From contig NZ_CP047318.1 in the NCBI RefSeq assembly GCF_009857135.1, positions 5,704,001 through 5,768,000 of the forward strand: a DNA stretch of 64,000 nucleotides, written 5' to 3'. Both the position numbers and the translations under genes were made by a program. Positions 9,771 through 18,157 of the stretch are shown piece after piece. Positions within the stretch are counted from its first letter, which is position 1. Each line of letters begins with the position of its first letter. Under the pieces are notes generated by a model. That model was not told the origin of the DNA. It saw nothing but the letters and a program-made list of their open reading frames with translations, and made no database searches. Source of the DNA: Streptomyces sp. HM190. Lineage in GTDB: Bacteria > Actinomycetota > Actinomycetes > Streptomycetales > Streptomycetaceae.

Positions 9771-10694
9771 ATGGGACGGTATGTGATCCGGCGCCTGCTG
9801 CAGATGATCCCGGTCTTCGTGGGCGCCACCCTCCTGATCTTCCTGATGGTGAACGTGATGGGCGACCCCATCGCGGGTCTGTGCGGCGACCGGAAGTGCG
9901 ACCCGGCGACCGCCGCCCAGCTGCGCAGGGAGTTCGGCCTCGACAAGCCGGTGTGGCAGCAATACCTGACCTACATGGGCAACGTCTTCACCGGCGACTT
10001 CGGCACCGCCTTCAACGGGCAGGAGGTCACCGAGCTGATGGCCTCCGCCTTCCCGGTCACGATCCGGCTGACGATCGTCGCCATCCTCTTCGAGATCGTC
10101 ATCGGCATCACGTTCGGCGTCGTCACCGGGCTGCGGCGCGGCCGGCCCGTGGACACCGGGGTCCTGCTGACCACCTTGGTCGTCATCTCGGTCCCCACCT
10201 TCGTCACCGGTCTGCTGCTCCAGCTGCTGCTCGGCGTGGAATGGGGCTGGATCAGCCCGTCGGTCTCCTCCGACGCCCCCTTCGGCGAGCTGATCGTCCC
10301 CGGACTCGTCCTCGCCTCCGTCTCCCTCGCGTACGTCACCCGGCTGACCCGTACGTCGATCGCCGAGAACGCCCGCGGCGACTACGTCCGCACCGCCGTC
10401 GCCAAGGGCCTGCCCCGGCACCGGGTGATCCGCAAGCACCTGCTGCGCAACTCCCTGATCCCGGTGGTCACCTTCATCGGCACCGACATCGGGGCCCTGA
10501 TGGGCGGAGCCATCGTCACCGAGCGGATCTTCAACATCCACGGCGTCGGCTACCAGCTCTACCAGGGCATCCTCCGCCAGAACACCCAGACCGTCGTCGG
10601 CTTCGTGACCGTCCTCGTGCTGGTGTTCCTCGTCGCCAACCTGCTCGTCGACCTCCTCTACGCCGTACTCGACCCGAGGATCCGCTATGCCTGA
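9771..10694 (+). CDS. Peptide ABC transporter permease (DppB type)
   Basis: Membrane permease of 307 aa, with the N-terminal span RRLLQMIPVFVGATLLIFLM typical of DppB/OppB proteins. A short first extracytoplasmic loop holds CGDRKCD, and the EAA loop is ENARGDYVRTAVAKGLPRHR at ~198-217. ATG 9771 has GGAG about 7 nt upstream (CTCCGGAGTCCGT). Its last codons overlap the next gene by 8 bp, which suggests translational coupling with the second permease. Confidence 0.9.
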   Translation: MGRYVIRRLLQMIPVFVGATLLIFLMVNVMGDPIAGLCGDRKCDPATAAQLRREFGLDKPVWQQYLTYMGNVFTGDFGTAFNGQEVTELMASAFPVTIRLTIVAILFEIVIGITFGVVTGLRRGRPVDTGVLLTTLVVISVPTFVTGLLLQLLLGVEWGWISPSVSSDAPFGELIVPGLVLASVSLAYVTRLTRTSIAENARGDYVRTAVAKGLPRHRVIRKHLLRNSLIPVVTFIGTDIGALMGGAIVTERIFNIHGVGYQLYQGILRQNTQTVVGFVTVLVLVFLVANLLVDLLYAVLDPRIRYA

Positions 10695-11700
10695 GCCGCA
10701 GCCGGAGGAGCCGCACGTCTCGGGCGGCCAACGCTCCGCCGAGGACGGGGCGATCGCCTCGACGGGACTGGACGGCACCATGGACCTGGCCACCACCGAG
10801 GGGGAGACCCTGGAGAAGGGGCTCGGCAACGCCGACGCGGGCGGTCCGGCGGACAAGGCCCGCAGTCTGTGGTCCGACGCCTGGCGCGACCTGCGCCGCA
10901 ACCCCGTCTTCATCATCTCGGCGCTCGTGATCCTCTTCCTCGTCGTCATCTCCCTGTGGCCGTCGCTGATCGCCTCCGGCAACCCCCTCACGTGCGACCT
11001 CGCCAAGGCCCAGCAGGGGTCGCAGCCCGGCCACCCCTTCGGCTTCGACGGGCAGGGCTGCGACGTGTACACGCGGACCGTGTACGGGGCGCGAATCTCG
11101 ATCTCCGTCGGTGTCTGTGCCACGCTCGGCGTCGCGCTCCTCGGGTCGCTGCTCGGCGGGCTCGCCGGCTTCTTCGGCGGGATCTCCGACTCGTTCCTGT
11201 CCCGGATCACCGACGTCTTCTTCGCCATCCCCGTGGTGCTCGGCGGTCTGGTGCTGCTGTCGGTGGTCACCAGCAACAGCGTCTGGCCGGTCATCGGGTT
11301 CATGGTGCTGCTGGGCTGGCCGCAGATCTCCCGCATCGCCCGCGGCTCCGTCATCACCGCCAAGCAGAACGACTACGTCCAGGCCGCCCGAGCCCTCGGC
11401 GCCTCCAACTCCCGCATGCTGCTGCGGCACATCACCCCGAACGCCGTGGCCCCGGTCATCGTCGTCGCCACCATCGCGCTCGGCACCTACATCGCCCTGG
11501 AGGCCACCCTGTCCTACCTCGGAGTCGGTCTGAAGCCGCCCAGCGTCTCCTGGGGCATCGACATCTCCGCCGCCTCGCCGTACATCCGCAACGCCCCGCA
11601 CGCCCTGCTGTGGCCCTCCGGCGCCCTCGCGATCACCGTCCTGGCGTTCATCATGCTCGGCGACGCGGTCCGCGACGCCCTCGACCCGAAGCTGAGGTGA
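10687..11700 (+). CDS. Peptide ABC transporter permease (DppC type)
   Basis: Membrane permease of 337 aa, partner of the upstream DppB-type protein. The ~70-residue hydrophilic, acidic N-terminal extension before the first membrane span (FIISALVILFLVVISLWPSL) is longer than in typical DppC proteins. The EAA loop starts DYVQAARALGASNSRMLLRH (~228). The start ATG 10687 overlaps the previous gene by 8 bp. The next gene starts 9 bp after its stop. Confidence 0.9.
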   Translation: MPEPQPEEPHVSGGQRSAEDGAIASTGLDGTMDLATTEGETLEKGLGNADAGGPADKARSLWSDAWRDLRRNPVFIISALVILFLVVISLWPSLIASGNPLTCDLAKAQQGSQPGHPFGFDGQGCDVYTRTVYGARISISVGVCATLGVALLGSLLGGLAGFFGGISDSFLSRITDVFFAIPVVLGGLVLLSVVTSNSVWPVIGFMVLLGWPQISRIARGSVITAKQNDYVQAARALGASNSRMLLRHITPNAVAPVIVVATIALGTYIALEATLSYLGVGLKPPSVSWGIDISAASPYIRNAPHALLWPSGALAITVLAFIMLGDAVRDALDPKLR

Positions 11701-11709
11701 GCCGTCGTC

Positions 11710-12717
11710 ATGCTGCTCGAAGTGCGTGATCTCCGGGTGGAGTTCAGGACGCGGGACGGGATCGCCCAGGCGGTCAACGGGGTCGAGTACGCGGTCGACG
11801 CCGGACAGACGCTCGCGGTGCTGGGGGAGTCCGGGTCGGGCAAGTCGGTCACCGCGCAGGCGATCATGGGGATCCTCGACATGCCGCCGGGGCGGATCAC
11901 CGGCGGCGAGATCCTCTTCAAGGGCCGTGACCTGCTGAAGCTCAAGGAGGACGAACGCCGGAAGATCCGCGGCGCCGAGATGGCGATGATCTTCCAGGAC
12001 GCGCTCTCCGCCCTGAACCCCGTCCTGACCGTCGGCGACCAGCTCGGCGAGATGTTCGTCGTGCACCGGGGCATGTCCGGGAAGGACGCCCGCGCCAAGG
12101 CCGTCGAGCTGATGGACCGCGTCCGCATCCCGGCCGCGAAGGAACGCGTACGGGACTACCCCCACCAGTTCTCCGGCGGTATGCGCCAGCGCATCATGAT
12201 CGCGATGGCGCTGGCCCTGGAGCCCTCCCTCATCATCGCCGACGAGCCGACGACCGCGCTCGACGTCACCGTCCAGGCCCAGGTCATGGACCTCCTCGCT
12301 GAGCTGCGCCGCGAACTGGACATGGGCCTCATCCTGATCACCCACGACCTCGGCGTCGTCGCGGACGTCGCCGACCGCATCGCCGTCATGTACGCCGGCC
12401 GCATCGTGGAGTCCGCCCCCGTCCACGACATCTACAAGGCCCCGGCCCACCCCTACACCCGTGGCCTGCTCGACTCCATCCCGCGCCTGGACCAGAAGGG
12501 CCAGGAGCTCTACGCCATCAAGGGCCTCCCGCCCAACCTCATGAAGATCCCGCCCGGCTGCGCCTTCCACCCGCGCTGCCCCATGGCCCGCGACGTGTGC
12601 CGCACGGACGTGCCCCCGCTGTACGAGGTGACCCCGTCCGACGGCACCCGGGTGAGCGCCTGCCACTTCTGGAGGGAGTGCCTCGATGACCGAGTCGACG
12701 GCCACGTCAACGGTTGA
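11710..12717 (+). CDS. Peptide ABC transporter ATP-binding protein (DppD type)
   Basis: Cytoplasmic ATPase of 335 aa. Walker A GESGSGKS (~40-47), signature [15 protein letters not shown] (~155), Walker [13 protein letters not shown] (~176), H-loop LITHDLG, and the C-terminal [15 protein letters not shown] motif. It starts at ATG 11710, 9 bp after the permease. The 3' end overlaps the next ATPase gene by 32 bp in another frame, an unusually long overlap that still leaves both proteins with complete family domains. Confidence 0.9.
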   Translation: MLLEVRDLRVEFRTRDGIAQAVNGVEYAVDAGQTLAVLGESGSGKSVTAQAIMGILDMPPGRITGGEILFKGRDLLKLKEDERRKIRGAEMAMIFQDALSALNPVLTVGDQLGEMFVVHRGMSGKDARAKAVELMDRVRIPAAKERVRDYPHQFSGGMRQRIMIAMALALEPSLIIADEPTTALDVTVQAQVMDLLAELRRELDMGLILITHDLGVVADVADRIAVMYAGRIVESAPVHDIYKAPAHPYTRGLLDSIPRLDQKGQELYAIKGLPPNLMKIPPGCAFHPRCPMARDVCRTDVPPLYEVTPSDGTRVSACHFWRECLDDRVDGHVNG

Positions 12718-13771
12718 GCCGATCCTGGAGGTCACCGGACTGGTCAAGCACTTCCCGTTGACCCAGGGCATCCTGTTCAAGAAGCACGTCGGCGCGGTCA
12801 GGGCCGTGGACGGGGTGGACTTCACGCTCGCCCCGGGCGAGACCCTCGGCATCGTCGGCGAGTCCGGCTGCGGCAAGTCGACCGTGGCCAAGATGCTGGT
12901 CAACCTGGAGCGGCCCACCGCCGGGTCGATCAAGTACAAGGGCGAGGACATCACCAAGCTCTCCGGCAGGGCCCTGAAGGCGGTGCGCCGCAACATCCAG
13001 ATGGTCTTCCAGGACCCGTACACCTCCCTCAACCCCCGGATGACGGTCGGCGACATCATCGGCGAGCCGTACGACATCCACCCCGAGGTCGCCCCCAAGG
13101 GCGACCGGCGGCGCCGGGTGCAGGAACTCCTCGACGTGGTCGGCCTCAACCCCGAGTACGTCAACCGCTATCCCCACCAGTTCTCCGGCGGCCAGCGCCA
13201 ACGCATCGGCATCGCCCGCGGGCTGGCGCTCCGCCCGGAGATCATCGTGGCCGACGAACCGGTCTCCGCGCTCGACGTGTCCGTCCAGGCCCAGGTGATC
13301 AACCTGCTGGAGCGGCTCCAGGGGGAGTTCGGGCTGAGTTACGTCTTCATCGCGCACGACCTGTCGATCGTGCGGCACATCTCCGACCGGGTGGGCGTGA
13401 TGTACCTCGGCCGGATCGTCGAGATCGGCCGCGACGCCGAGATCTACGACCACCCCACCCACCCGTACACCCAGGCCCTGCTCTCCGCCGTGCCCGTGCC
13501 CGACCCCGAGGCACGCGAGCACCGCGAACGGATCATCCTCGTCGGCGACGTGCCCTCACCGACGAACATCCCGTCCGGGTGCCGCTTCCGCACCCGCTGC
13601 TGGAAGGCCCGCGAGAAGTGCGAGCGGGAGGTGCCCGCGCTCGCGGTACCGGCGGAGTTCCGGCACGGGGCGGGCCCGGCCGCCCACGCCTCCGCCTGCC
13701 ACTTCGCGGAGGAGAAGCAGGTCGTCCCGCCGGAGGAGTCGCTGGACGATCAGGCCGAGGGGGCCGTGTAG
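12686..13771 (+). CDS. Peptide ABC transporter ATP-binding protein (DppF type)
   Basis: Cytoplasmic ATPase of 361 aa closing the second importer operon. Walker [10 protein letters not shown] (~59-67), signature [15 protein letters not shown], Walker [14 protein letters not shown]-loop FIAHDLS and the C-terminal [15 protein letters not shown] motif. The start ATG 12686 lies inside the previous gene, preceded by GGAGGGAG, so a 32-bp overlap is supported by its own ribosome-binding site. It is followed by a hairpin at 13881-13912 shared with the convergent peptidase gene. Confidence 0.9.
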   Translation: MTESTATSTVEPILEVTGLVKHFPLTQGILFKKHVGAVRAVDGVDFTLAPGETLGIVGESGCGKSTVAKMLVNLERPTAGSIKYKGEDITKLSGRALKAVRRNIQMVFQDPYTSLNPRMTVGDIIGEPYDIHPEVAPKGDRRRRVQELLDVVGLNPEYVNRYPHQFSGGQRQRIGIARGLALRPEIIVADEPVSALDVSVQAQVINLLERLQGEFGLSYVFIAHDLSIVRHISDRVGVMYLGRIVEIGRDAEIYDHPTHPYTQALLSAVPVPDPEAREHRERIILVGDVPSPTNIPSGCRFRTRCWKAREKCEREVPALAVPAEFRHGAGPAAHASACHFAEEKQVVPPEESLDDQAEGAV

Positions 13772-13880
13772 GCGTACAAAAGCACACCAACCGCGTTAAC
13801 ACGCAGGCAACTTGACCGACGCCGTTCCGATATACGGACGCGCGAAGCTGAACAGCGTACGGCCGTGCGGGTGCCGTAAA

Positions 13881-13912
13881 CGGGCCGGGGCGCGCCATAT
13901 CGCCCCGGCCCG
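13881..13912. terminator. Bidirectional terminator between converging genes
   Basis: Perfect 12-bp stem CGGGCCGGGGCG / CGCCCCGGCCCG (13881-13892, 13901-13912) with an AT-containing 8-nt loop. It lies between the stop of the ABC ATPase (13771) and the stop of the minus-strand peptidase (13937). Confidence 0.75.
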
Positions 13913-13936
13913 TTGCCTGCCCGTTCCTCGGGAGGG

Positions 13937-16054
13937 CTACTCCAGACCCAGCGACCGCTTCAGGAAGTCCACCTGGAGCAGCAGCAGGTTCTCCGCCACC
14001 TGCTCCTGCGGCGTCATGTGCGTGACCCCGGAGAGCGGCAGCACCTCGTGCGGGCGGCCGTCCGCGAGGAGCGCGGAGGACAGCCGCAGGGCGTGGGCGA
14101 AGACCACGTTGTCGTCGGCCGTGCCGTGCACGATCATCAGCGGCCGGTGCGGTCGCGCGGGCGAGGAGAGCCCGCCGTCCGTCACCAGCGAACTGCCCGC
14201 GTAGGCCTCCGGGTGCGCGGCCGGGTCGCCGAGGTACCGCTCCGTGTAGTGGGTGTCGTACAGCCGCCAGTCGGTGACCGGGGCGCCCGCGATCCCGGCG
14301 TGGAAGACGTCCGGGCGGCGCAGGACGGCGAGGGCGGCCAGCCAGCCGCCGAACGACCAGCCGCGGATCGCCACCCGTGACAGGTCGAGGGGATGCGACC
14401 GCGCGAGGTCCCGCAGCGCGTCCACCTGGTCGTCCAGGGAGAGCGTGAAGTCGCCGTCGATCGCCTTCTCCCACGCGGGGGAGCGGCCCGGCGTACCCCG
14501 CCCGTCGGCGACCACCACCGCGAACCCCTGGTCGGCGAACCACTGCGAGGTGAGGTGCGCGTTGTGCGCCGCCAGTACCCGGGCGCCGTGCGGGCCGCCG
14601 TAGGGGTCCATGAGGACCGGCAGGGGGGTGACGCCGTCGTAGTCGCTCGGCATGAGCAGGGCGCACGGTACGCGGCGTGCGCCCCCCTGTGTGAACCGCA
14701 CGCGCGGCGACATACCGGGTTCTTCCGCGCAAGTCGCCACGGTGGCCACCTGCTTGCCCTCCCGCACCACCCGCACTCGGGACCCCGCCCGGTCCGGCAC
14801 GGCGGACACCAGGACCGTCACGCCCCCGGAACGCACCGCCGAGTGCACGCCGGGCTCCTCGGAGACCCGCTCCACCCCCAGCTCGTTCACCCGGTAGACG
14901 TGCACCTGGCCGATCTCCGGCTCGGCGGCCGACTCGCCGGCCGACGCCGCGACCAGGACATCGTCGTCGGACACGTCCAGCACCGCCCGGACGTGCAACT
15001 GCGAACCCGTCAGCGGGCGTTCGCCCACCGCCAGCACCCGCGCGCCGCCCTCGTCCGCGACACGCACGAGCTGCCCCGACGGACTCCACGCGGGCACCCC
15101 GGGGAAAAGATCAAGCCAATGTGGATCTTCGTCGGCGTGCACCATCCGCGTCGCCCCGGTGTCCGGGTCCACCGCCAGGAACAGCTGGCTGCGCTGGTCC
15201 CGCGCCTGCACCAGCAGCAGCGGCGCACCCGCCCCTGACCAGTGCACATGCGCCAGGTACGGATAGCGGGCCCGGTCCCACACGACCTCCGTGCGCGTCC
15301 CGGCCAGATCGATCACGAAGAGCCGCACCTCCGCGTTGGCGGTGCCGGCCGCCGGATACGCCACCCGCTGCGGGTCCCTTTCCGGCTGCGCGGGGTCCGA
15401 GATCCACCAGCGGCGCACCGGCGTGTCGTCCACGCGCGCCACGAGCAGCCGGTCCGACTCCGGCGACCACCAGAAACCACGGGAACGGCCCATCTCCTCG
15501 GCGGCGATGAACTCCGCCAGACCATGACTGACGTTCTCGGTGCCCTCCTCGGTGAGCGCCCGGTCTCCGCCGCCCTCCGCCTCCACCACCCGCAGCGTGC
15601 CGCCGGTGACGTACGCGACGTGCCGGCCGTCGGGGGAGGGGCGCGGGTCGATCACCGGTCCGGGGACGTCCAGTCCACGCGCCGTACCGGCCCGCAGCTC
15701 CGCCACGAAAAGCCGCCCCGACAAGGCGAAAGAGGCCAACTCCACGGCCGCGTCGGTGGCGTAGCCGACGATCCCGGCGCCGCCCTCGCGGCTGCGCTCA
15801 CGACGCGCCCGCTCCTCGGCGGACAACTCCTCGGAGGAACCGCCCAACAGTGCCAGTGGATCGGCCGCCACGCGCTCGGCACCCTCGGGCAGGTCCAGTA
15901 CCCACAGCTTGTTGGCCCGGTCGGTACCGGACGAGGAACGCAGGAACACGACACGGGAACCGTCGGGAGCGACGGAGAACGCGCGCGGCGCGCCGAGGCT
16001 GAAACGCTGTGTCCTGGCGTGCCGACGGGGGAAGGACTCGGGCTCGGTCGTCAT
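13937..16054 (-). CDS. S9-family peptidase (dipeptidyl-peptidase IV / prolyl oligopeptidase-like)
   Basis: Probable cytoplasmic serine peptidase of 705 aa that cleaves short, often proline-containing peptides. The N-terminal ~440 residues look like the DPP4-type beta-propeller; the C-terminus is the alpha/beta-hydrolase catalytic domain. The nucleophile is Ser~567 in GWSFGG, the acid is an Asp in HGTADDN (~647) and the base is His~679 in SGVTHMT. No signal peptide is visible. ATG 16054 gives the conserved N-terminus starting MTTEPESFPRRHARTQRFS; the frame is open further upstream but is not coding-like. It converges with the peptide-importer operon, which makes degradation of imported peptides an attractive but unproven role. 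Confidence 0.88.
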   Translation of the reverse strand: MTTEPESFPRRHARTQRFSLGAPRAFSVAPDGSRVVFLRSSSGTDRANKLWVLDLPEGAERVAADPLALLGGSSEELSAEERARRERSREGGAGIVGYATDAAVELASFALSGRLFVAELRAGTARGLDVPGPVIDPRPSPDGRHVAYVTGGTLRVVEAEGGGDRALTEEGTENVSHGLAEFIAAEEMGRSRGFWWSPESDRLLVARVDDTPVRRWWISDPAQPERDPQRVAYPAAGTANAEVRLFVIDLAGTRTEVVWDRARYPYLAHVHWSGAGAPLLLVQARDQRSQLFLAVDPDTGATRMVHADEDPHWLDLFPGVPAWSPSGQLVRVADEGGARVLAVGERPLTGSQLHVRAVLDVSDDDVLVAASAGESAAEPEIGQVHVYRVNELGVERVSEEPGVHSAVRSGGVTVLVSAVPDRAGSRVRVVREGKQVATVATCAEEPGMSPRVRFTQGGARRVPCALLMPSDYDGVTPLPVLMDPYGGPHGARVLAAHNAHLTSQWFADQGFAVVVADGRGTPGRSPAWEKAIDGDFTLSLDDQVDALRDLARSHPLDLSRVAIRGWSFGGWLAALAVLRRPDVFHAGIAGAPVTDWRLYDTHYTERYLGDPAAHPEAYAGSSLVTDGGLSSPARPHRPLMIVHGTADDNVVFAHALRLSSALLADGRPHEVLPLSGVTHMTPQEQVAENLLLLQVDFLKRSLGLE

Positions 16055-16279
16055 GCCCCGACCATATTGGCCATGCGCCCCCTTGTGCGGCCGTGCGCCG
16101 ATCGATGCGCGCGTTTGGATAGTTATGATCACTACCGCTGAGTGGGTATGAACCTGCTGGCCGCTGTACGGATTCACAACTGCGTCACCCGCGTCATCGA
16201 CCGACGACGTTTCTCACCGTCGCCGTTCGACAACTGCTTCGCTCCCCAGGTCCCAGGGAACTTTTGGAGGTGAGCCGCC

Positions 16280-16474
16280 GTGGCACTCTCGATTTCGGCG
16301 GTGGTGCTGCTGGCGATCATCGTCTTCATCCTGATCAAGAAGTCAGGGTTGAAGGCACCACACGCGATCATCTGCATCCTGCTCGGGTTCTACCTCGCCT
16401 CCTCGACCATCGCGCCGACGATCAGCGAGCTGACCACCAACATCGCGGGCATGATCGGCAGCATCAAGTTCTGA
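16280..16474 (+). CDS. Small hydrophobic membrane protein (64 aa), unknown function
   Basis: Two hydrophobic segments are visible: an N-terminal span (ISAVVLLAIIVFILIKK) and a second (HAIICILLGFYLASSTIA), separated by a short basic loop. The C-terminus is polar with Thr/Ser/Ile. GTG 16280 is preceded by TTTTGGAGGTGAG, a strong ribosome-binding site, so it is very likely translated. It stands alone between the divergent peptidase gene and mshB. I do not recognise a function; my impression that similar short proteins occur in other Streptomyces next to mshB is unchecked. Confidence 0.75.
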   Translation: MALSISAVVLLAIIVFILIKKSGLKAPHAIICILLGFYLASSTIAPTISELTTNIAGMIGSIKF

Positions 16475-16568
16475 GACCTCCGACCGCCCCCGGGCCCGCC
16501 CTCGCGCCCGTCCCTGTGCATGCCCGTGCCCCGCACGGGCGCCACCGGGCGCCTCGTAGGGTGGGCCC

Positions 16569-17501
16569 ATGACGGATCTGCCCGCTCGCCGACTGCTCCT
16601 GGTGCACGCGCACCCGGACGACGAGTCGATCAACAACGGCGCCACCATGGCCAAGTACGCGGCCGAGGGGGCGCGGGTGACGCTGGTGACCTGCACCCTC
16701 GGTGAGGAGGGCGAGGTCATCCCGCCCCACCTCGCGCATCTCGCGCCCGACCGCGACGACGCCCTGGGCCCCCACCGGGTGGGCGAGCTGGCCGAGGCCA
16801 TGAAGGAGCTGGGCGTCACCGACCACCGCTTCCTCGGCGGCCCCGGCCGCTACCGCGACTCCGGGATGATGGGCGTCGAGCAGAACGAGCGGCCCGGCGC
16901 CTTCTGGTCCGCCGACGTCGACGAGGCCGCCGCCCACCTCGTGGCGGTCGTCCGCGAGGTGCGCCCCCAGGTCCTCGTGACCTACGACCCGAACGGCGGC
17001 TACGGCCACCCCGACCACATCCAGGCCCACCGCGTCGCCATGCGCGCCGCCGACCTCACCGCCGACCCCGGCTTCCGCCCCGACCTGGGCGCCCCCTGGG
17101 CGATCGCCAAGGTCTACTGGAACCGGGTGCCGCGCGGTGTGATCGTCGAGGGTTTCGCCCGGCTCCGCCGCGACCTCGCCGAACCCGGCCGGCTGCCCTT
17201 CGAGCGGGCCGCCGCCGTCACCGACGTGCCCGGCGTGGTCGACGACCACATCGTCACCACCGAGATCGACGGCACCGGCTTCGCGGCCGCGAAGGCCGCC
17301 GCGATGCGCGCCCACGCCACCCAGATCGAGGTCGTCGAACCCTATTTCGTCCTCTCCAACGAGCTGGCCCAGCCCCTCCTCACCACCGAGTACTACGAGT
17401 TGGTGCGCGGCAGACGCGAAGGCGGCGGCCGGGAGAACGACTTGTTCGAGGGAATTCCTGGCAGCTCTTTCGAGGAAGTCCAGAACGGAACGGCCCTGTG
17501 A
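16569..17501 (+). CDS. mshB: MshB: GlcNAc-Ins deacetylase (mycothiol biosynthesis)
   Basis: Zinc-dependent deacetylase of 310 aa that removes acetate from N-acetylglucosaminyl-inositol, the second committed step in making mycothiol, the actinobacterial low-molecular-weight thiol. The LmbE-family metal motif AHPDDE is at 14-19, and the third metal ligand region [12 protein letters not shown] is near 145. Length and the conserved ending around [22 protein letters not shown] fit MshB rather than the closely related mycothiol-conjugate amidase Mca. ATG 16569 follows GTAGGGTGG. It is followed 64 bp later by a small membrane protein gene. Confidence 0.92.
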   Translation: MTDLPARRLLLVHAHPDDESINNGATMAKYAAEGARVTLVTCTLGEEGEVIPPHLAHLAPDRDDALGPHRVGELAEAMKELGVTDHRFLGGPGRYRDSGMMGVEQNERPGAFWSADVDEAAAHLVAVVREVRPQVLVTYDPNGGYGHPDHIQAHRVAMRAADLTADPGFRPDLGAPWAIAKVYWNRVPRGVIVEGFARLRRDLAEPGRLPFERAAAVTDVPGVVDDHIVTTEIDGTGFAAAKAAAMRAHATQIEVVEPYFVLSNELAQPLLTTEYYELVRGRREGGGRENDLFEGIPGSSFEEVQNGTAL

Positions 17502-17565
17502 TGCGTACGACTGTGTATGACGAACGAGTGGCACGTCGGCGCGACGGCCGAGAGGCGGTCGCGCG

Positions 17566-17997
17566 ATGAAGCCGACCCAGCCGCCCACGGGCGGACAAGG
17601 CAGCGCGCTCGCCCAGCCGTTGAGCCTGCCCTCGCTCCCGCGGATCGCCGCATACCTGGGGCTCCTGCTGCTGGGAGCCGTGGTCGGCGTGGCCGGCGGG
17701 CTCGCCCAAGCGGCCTGGTTCCCGCTCGGATTGCTGCTGGCGCTGACCGCCGCGGCCGGGCTCTTCCTGGGCGGCGCCCGGACGACGGGCGGCAGGGCGG
17801 GGGCCGTTGCGCCGGCCGCCGGCTGGATGATCTCCGTGCTGCTGCTGACCTCCACCCGGCCGGAGGGCGACTTCCTCTTCGCCGCGGGAATCGGCTCGTA
17901 TCTCTTCCTGCTCGGTGGCATGGCTGTTGCTGTGATGTGCGCCACCCTTGGGTGGGGGCGGCAACCGGCCGGGTCCGGCGCCCGACTTGGGAAGTGA
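17566..17997 (+). CDS. DUF6113-like integral membrane protein
   Basis: A 143-aa protein with a short Pro/Gly/Ser-rich N-terminus and four predicted membrane spans (about 28-45, 47-68, 83-98, 106-125). The pattern resembles the actinobacterial DUF6113 family often found beside mshB. The conserved piece TSTRPEGDFLFA lies between spans three and four. Function is unknown; the location suggests a link to mycothiol or envelope genes only by neighbourhood. ATG 17566 has a weak GAGG upstream. Confidence 0.7.
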   Translation: MKPTQPPTGGQGSALAQPLSLPSLPRIAAYLGLLLLGAVVGVAGGLAQAAWFPLGLLLALTAAAGLFLGGARTTGGRAGAVAPAAGWMISVLLLTSTRPEGDFLFAAGIGSYLFLLGGMAVAVMCATLGWGRQPAGSGARLGK

Positions 17998-18157
17998 CGT
18001 ACCACTTCGCCGCAGTCGGGGGGTGCGGGTCCCGTGTGGGTTTCCCACGCGGTCGTGGGATACGCGCCGGAAGTGGCCAGTATGGTGGTGCGCGCCGCCG
18101 AGCTGCCCGCTGAGTTGAGGTCGTGACGGGCGGCGGAGCAAACCGGGAGAACCTGCC

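Noticed and set aside
10531-13164. A 2.6-kb minus-strand open frame opposite the second peptide-importer operon
   Set aside because: Antisense shadow of well-supported ABC transporter genes; no ribosome-binding site or recognisable fold.
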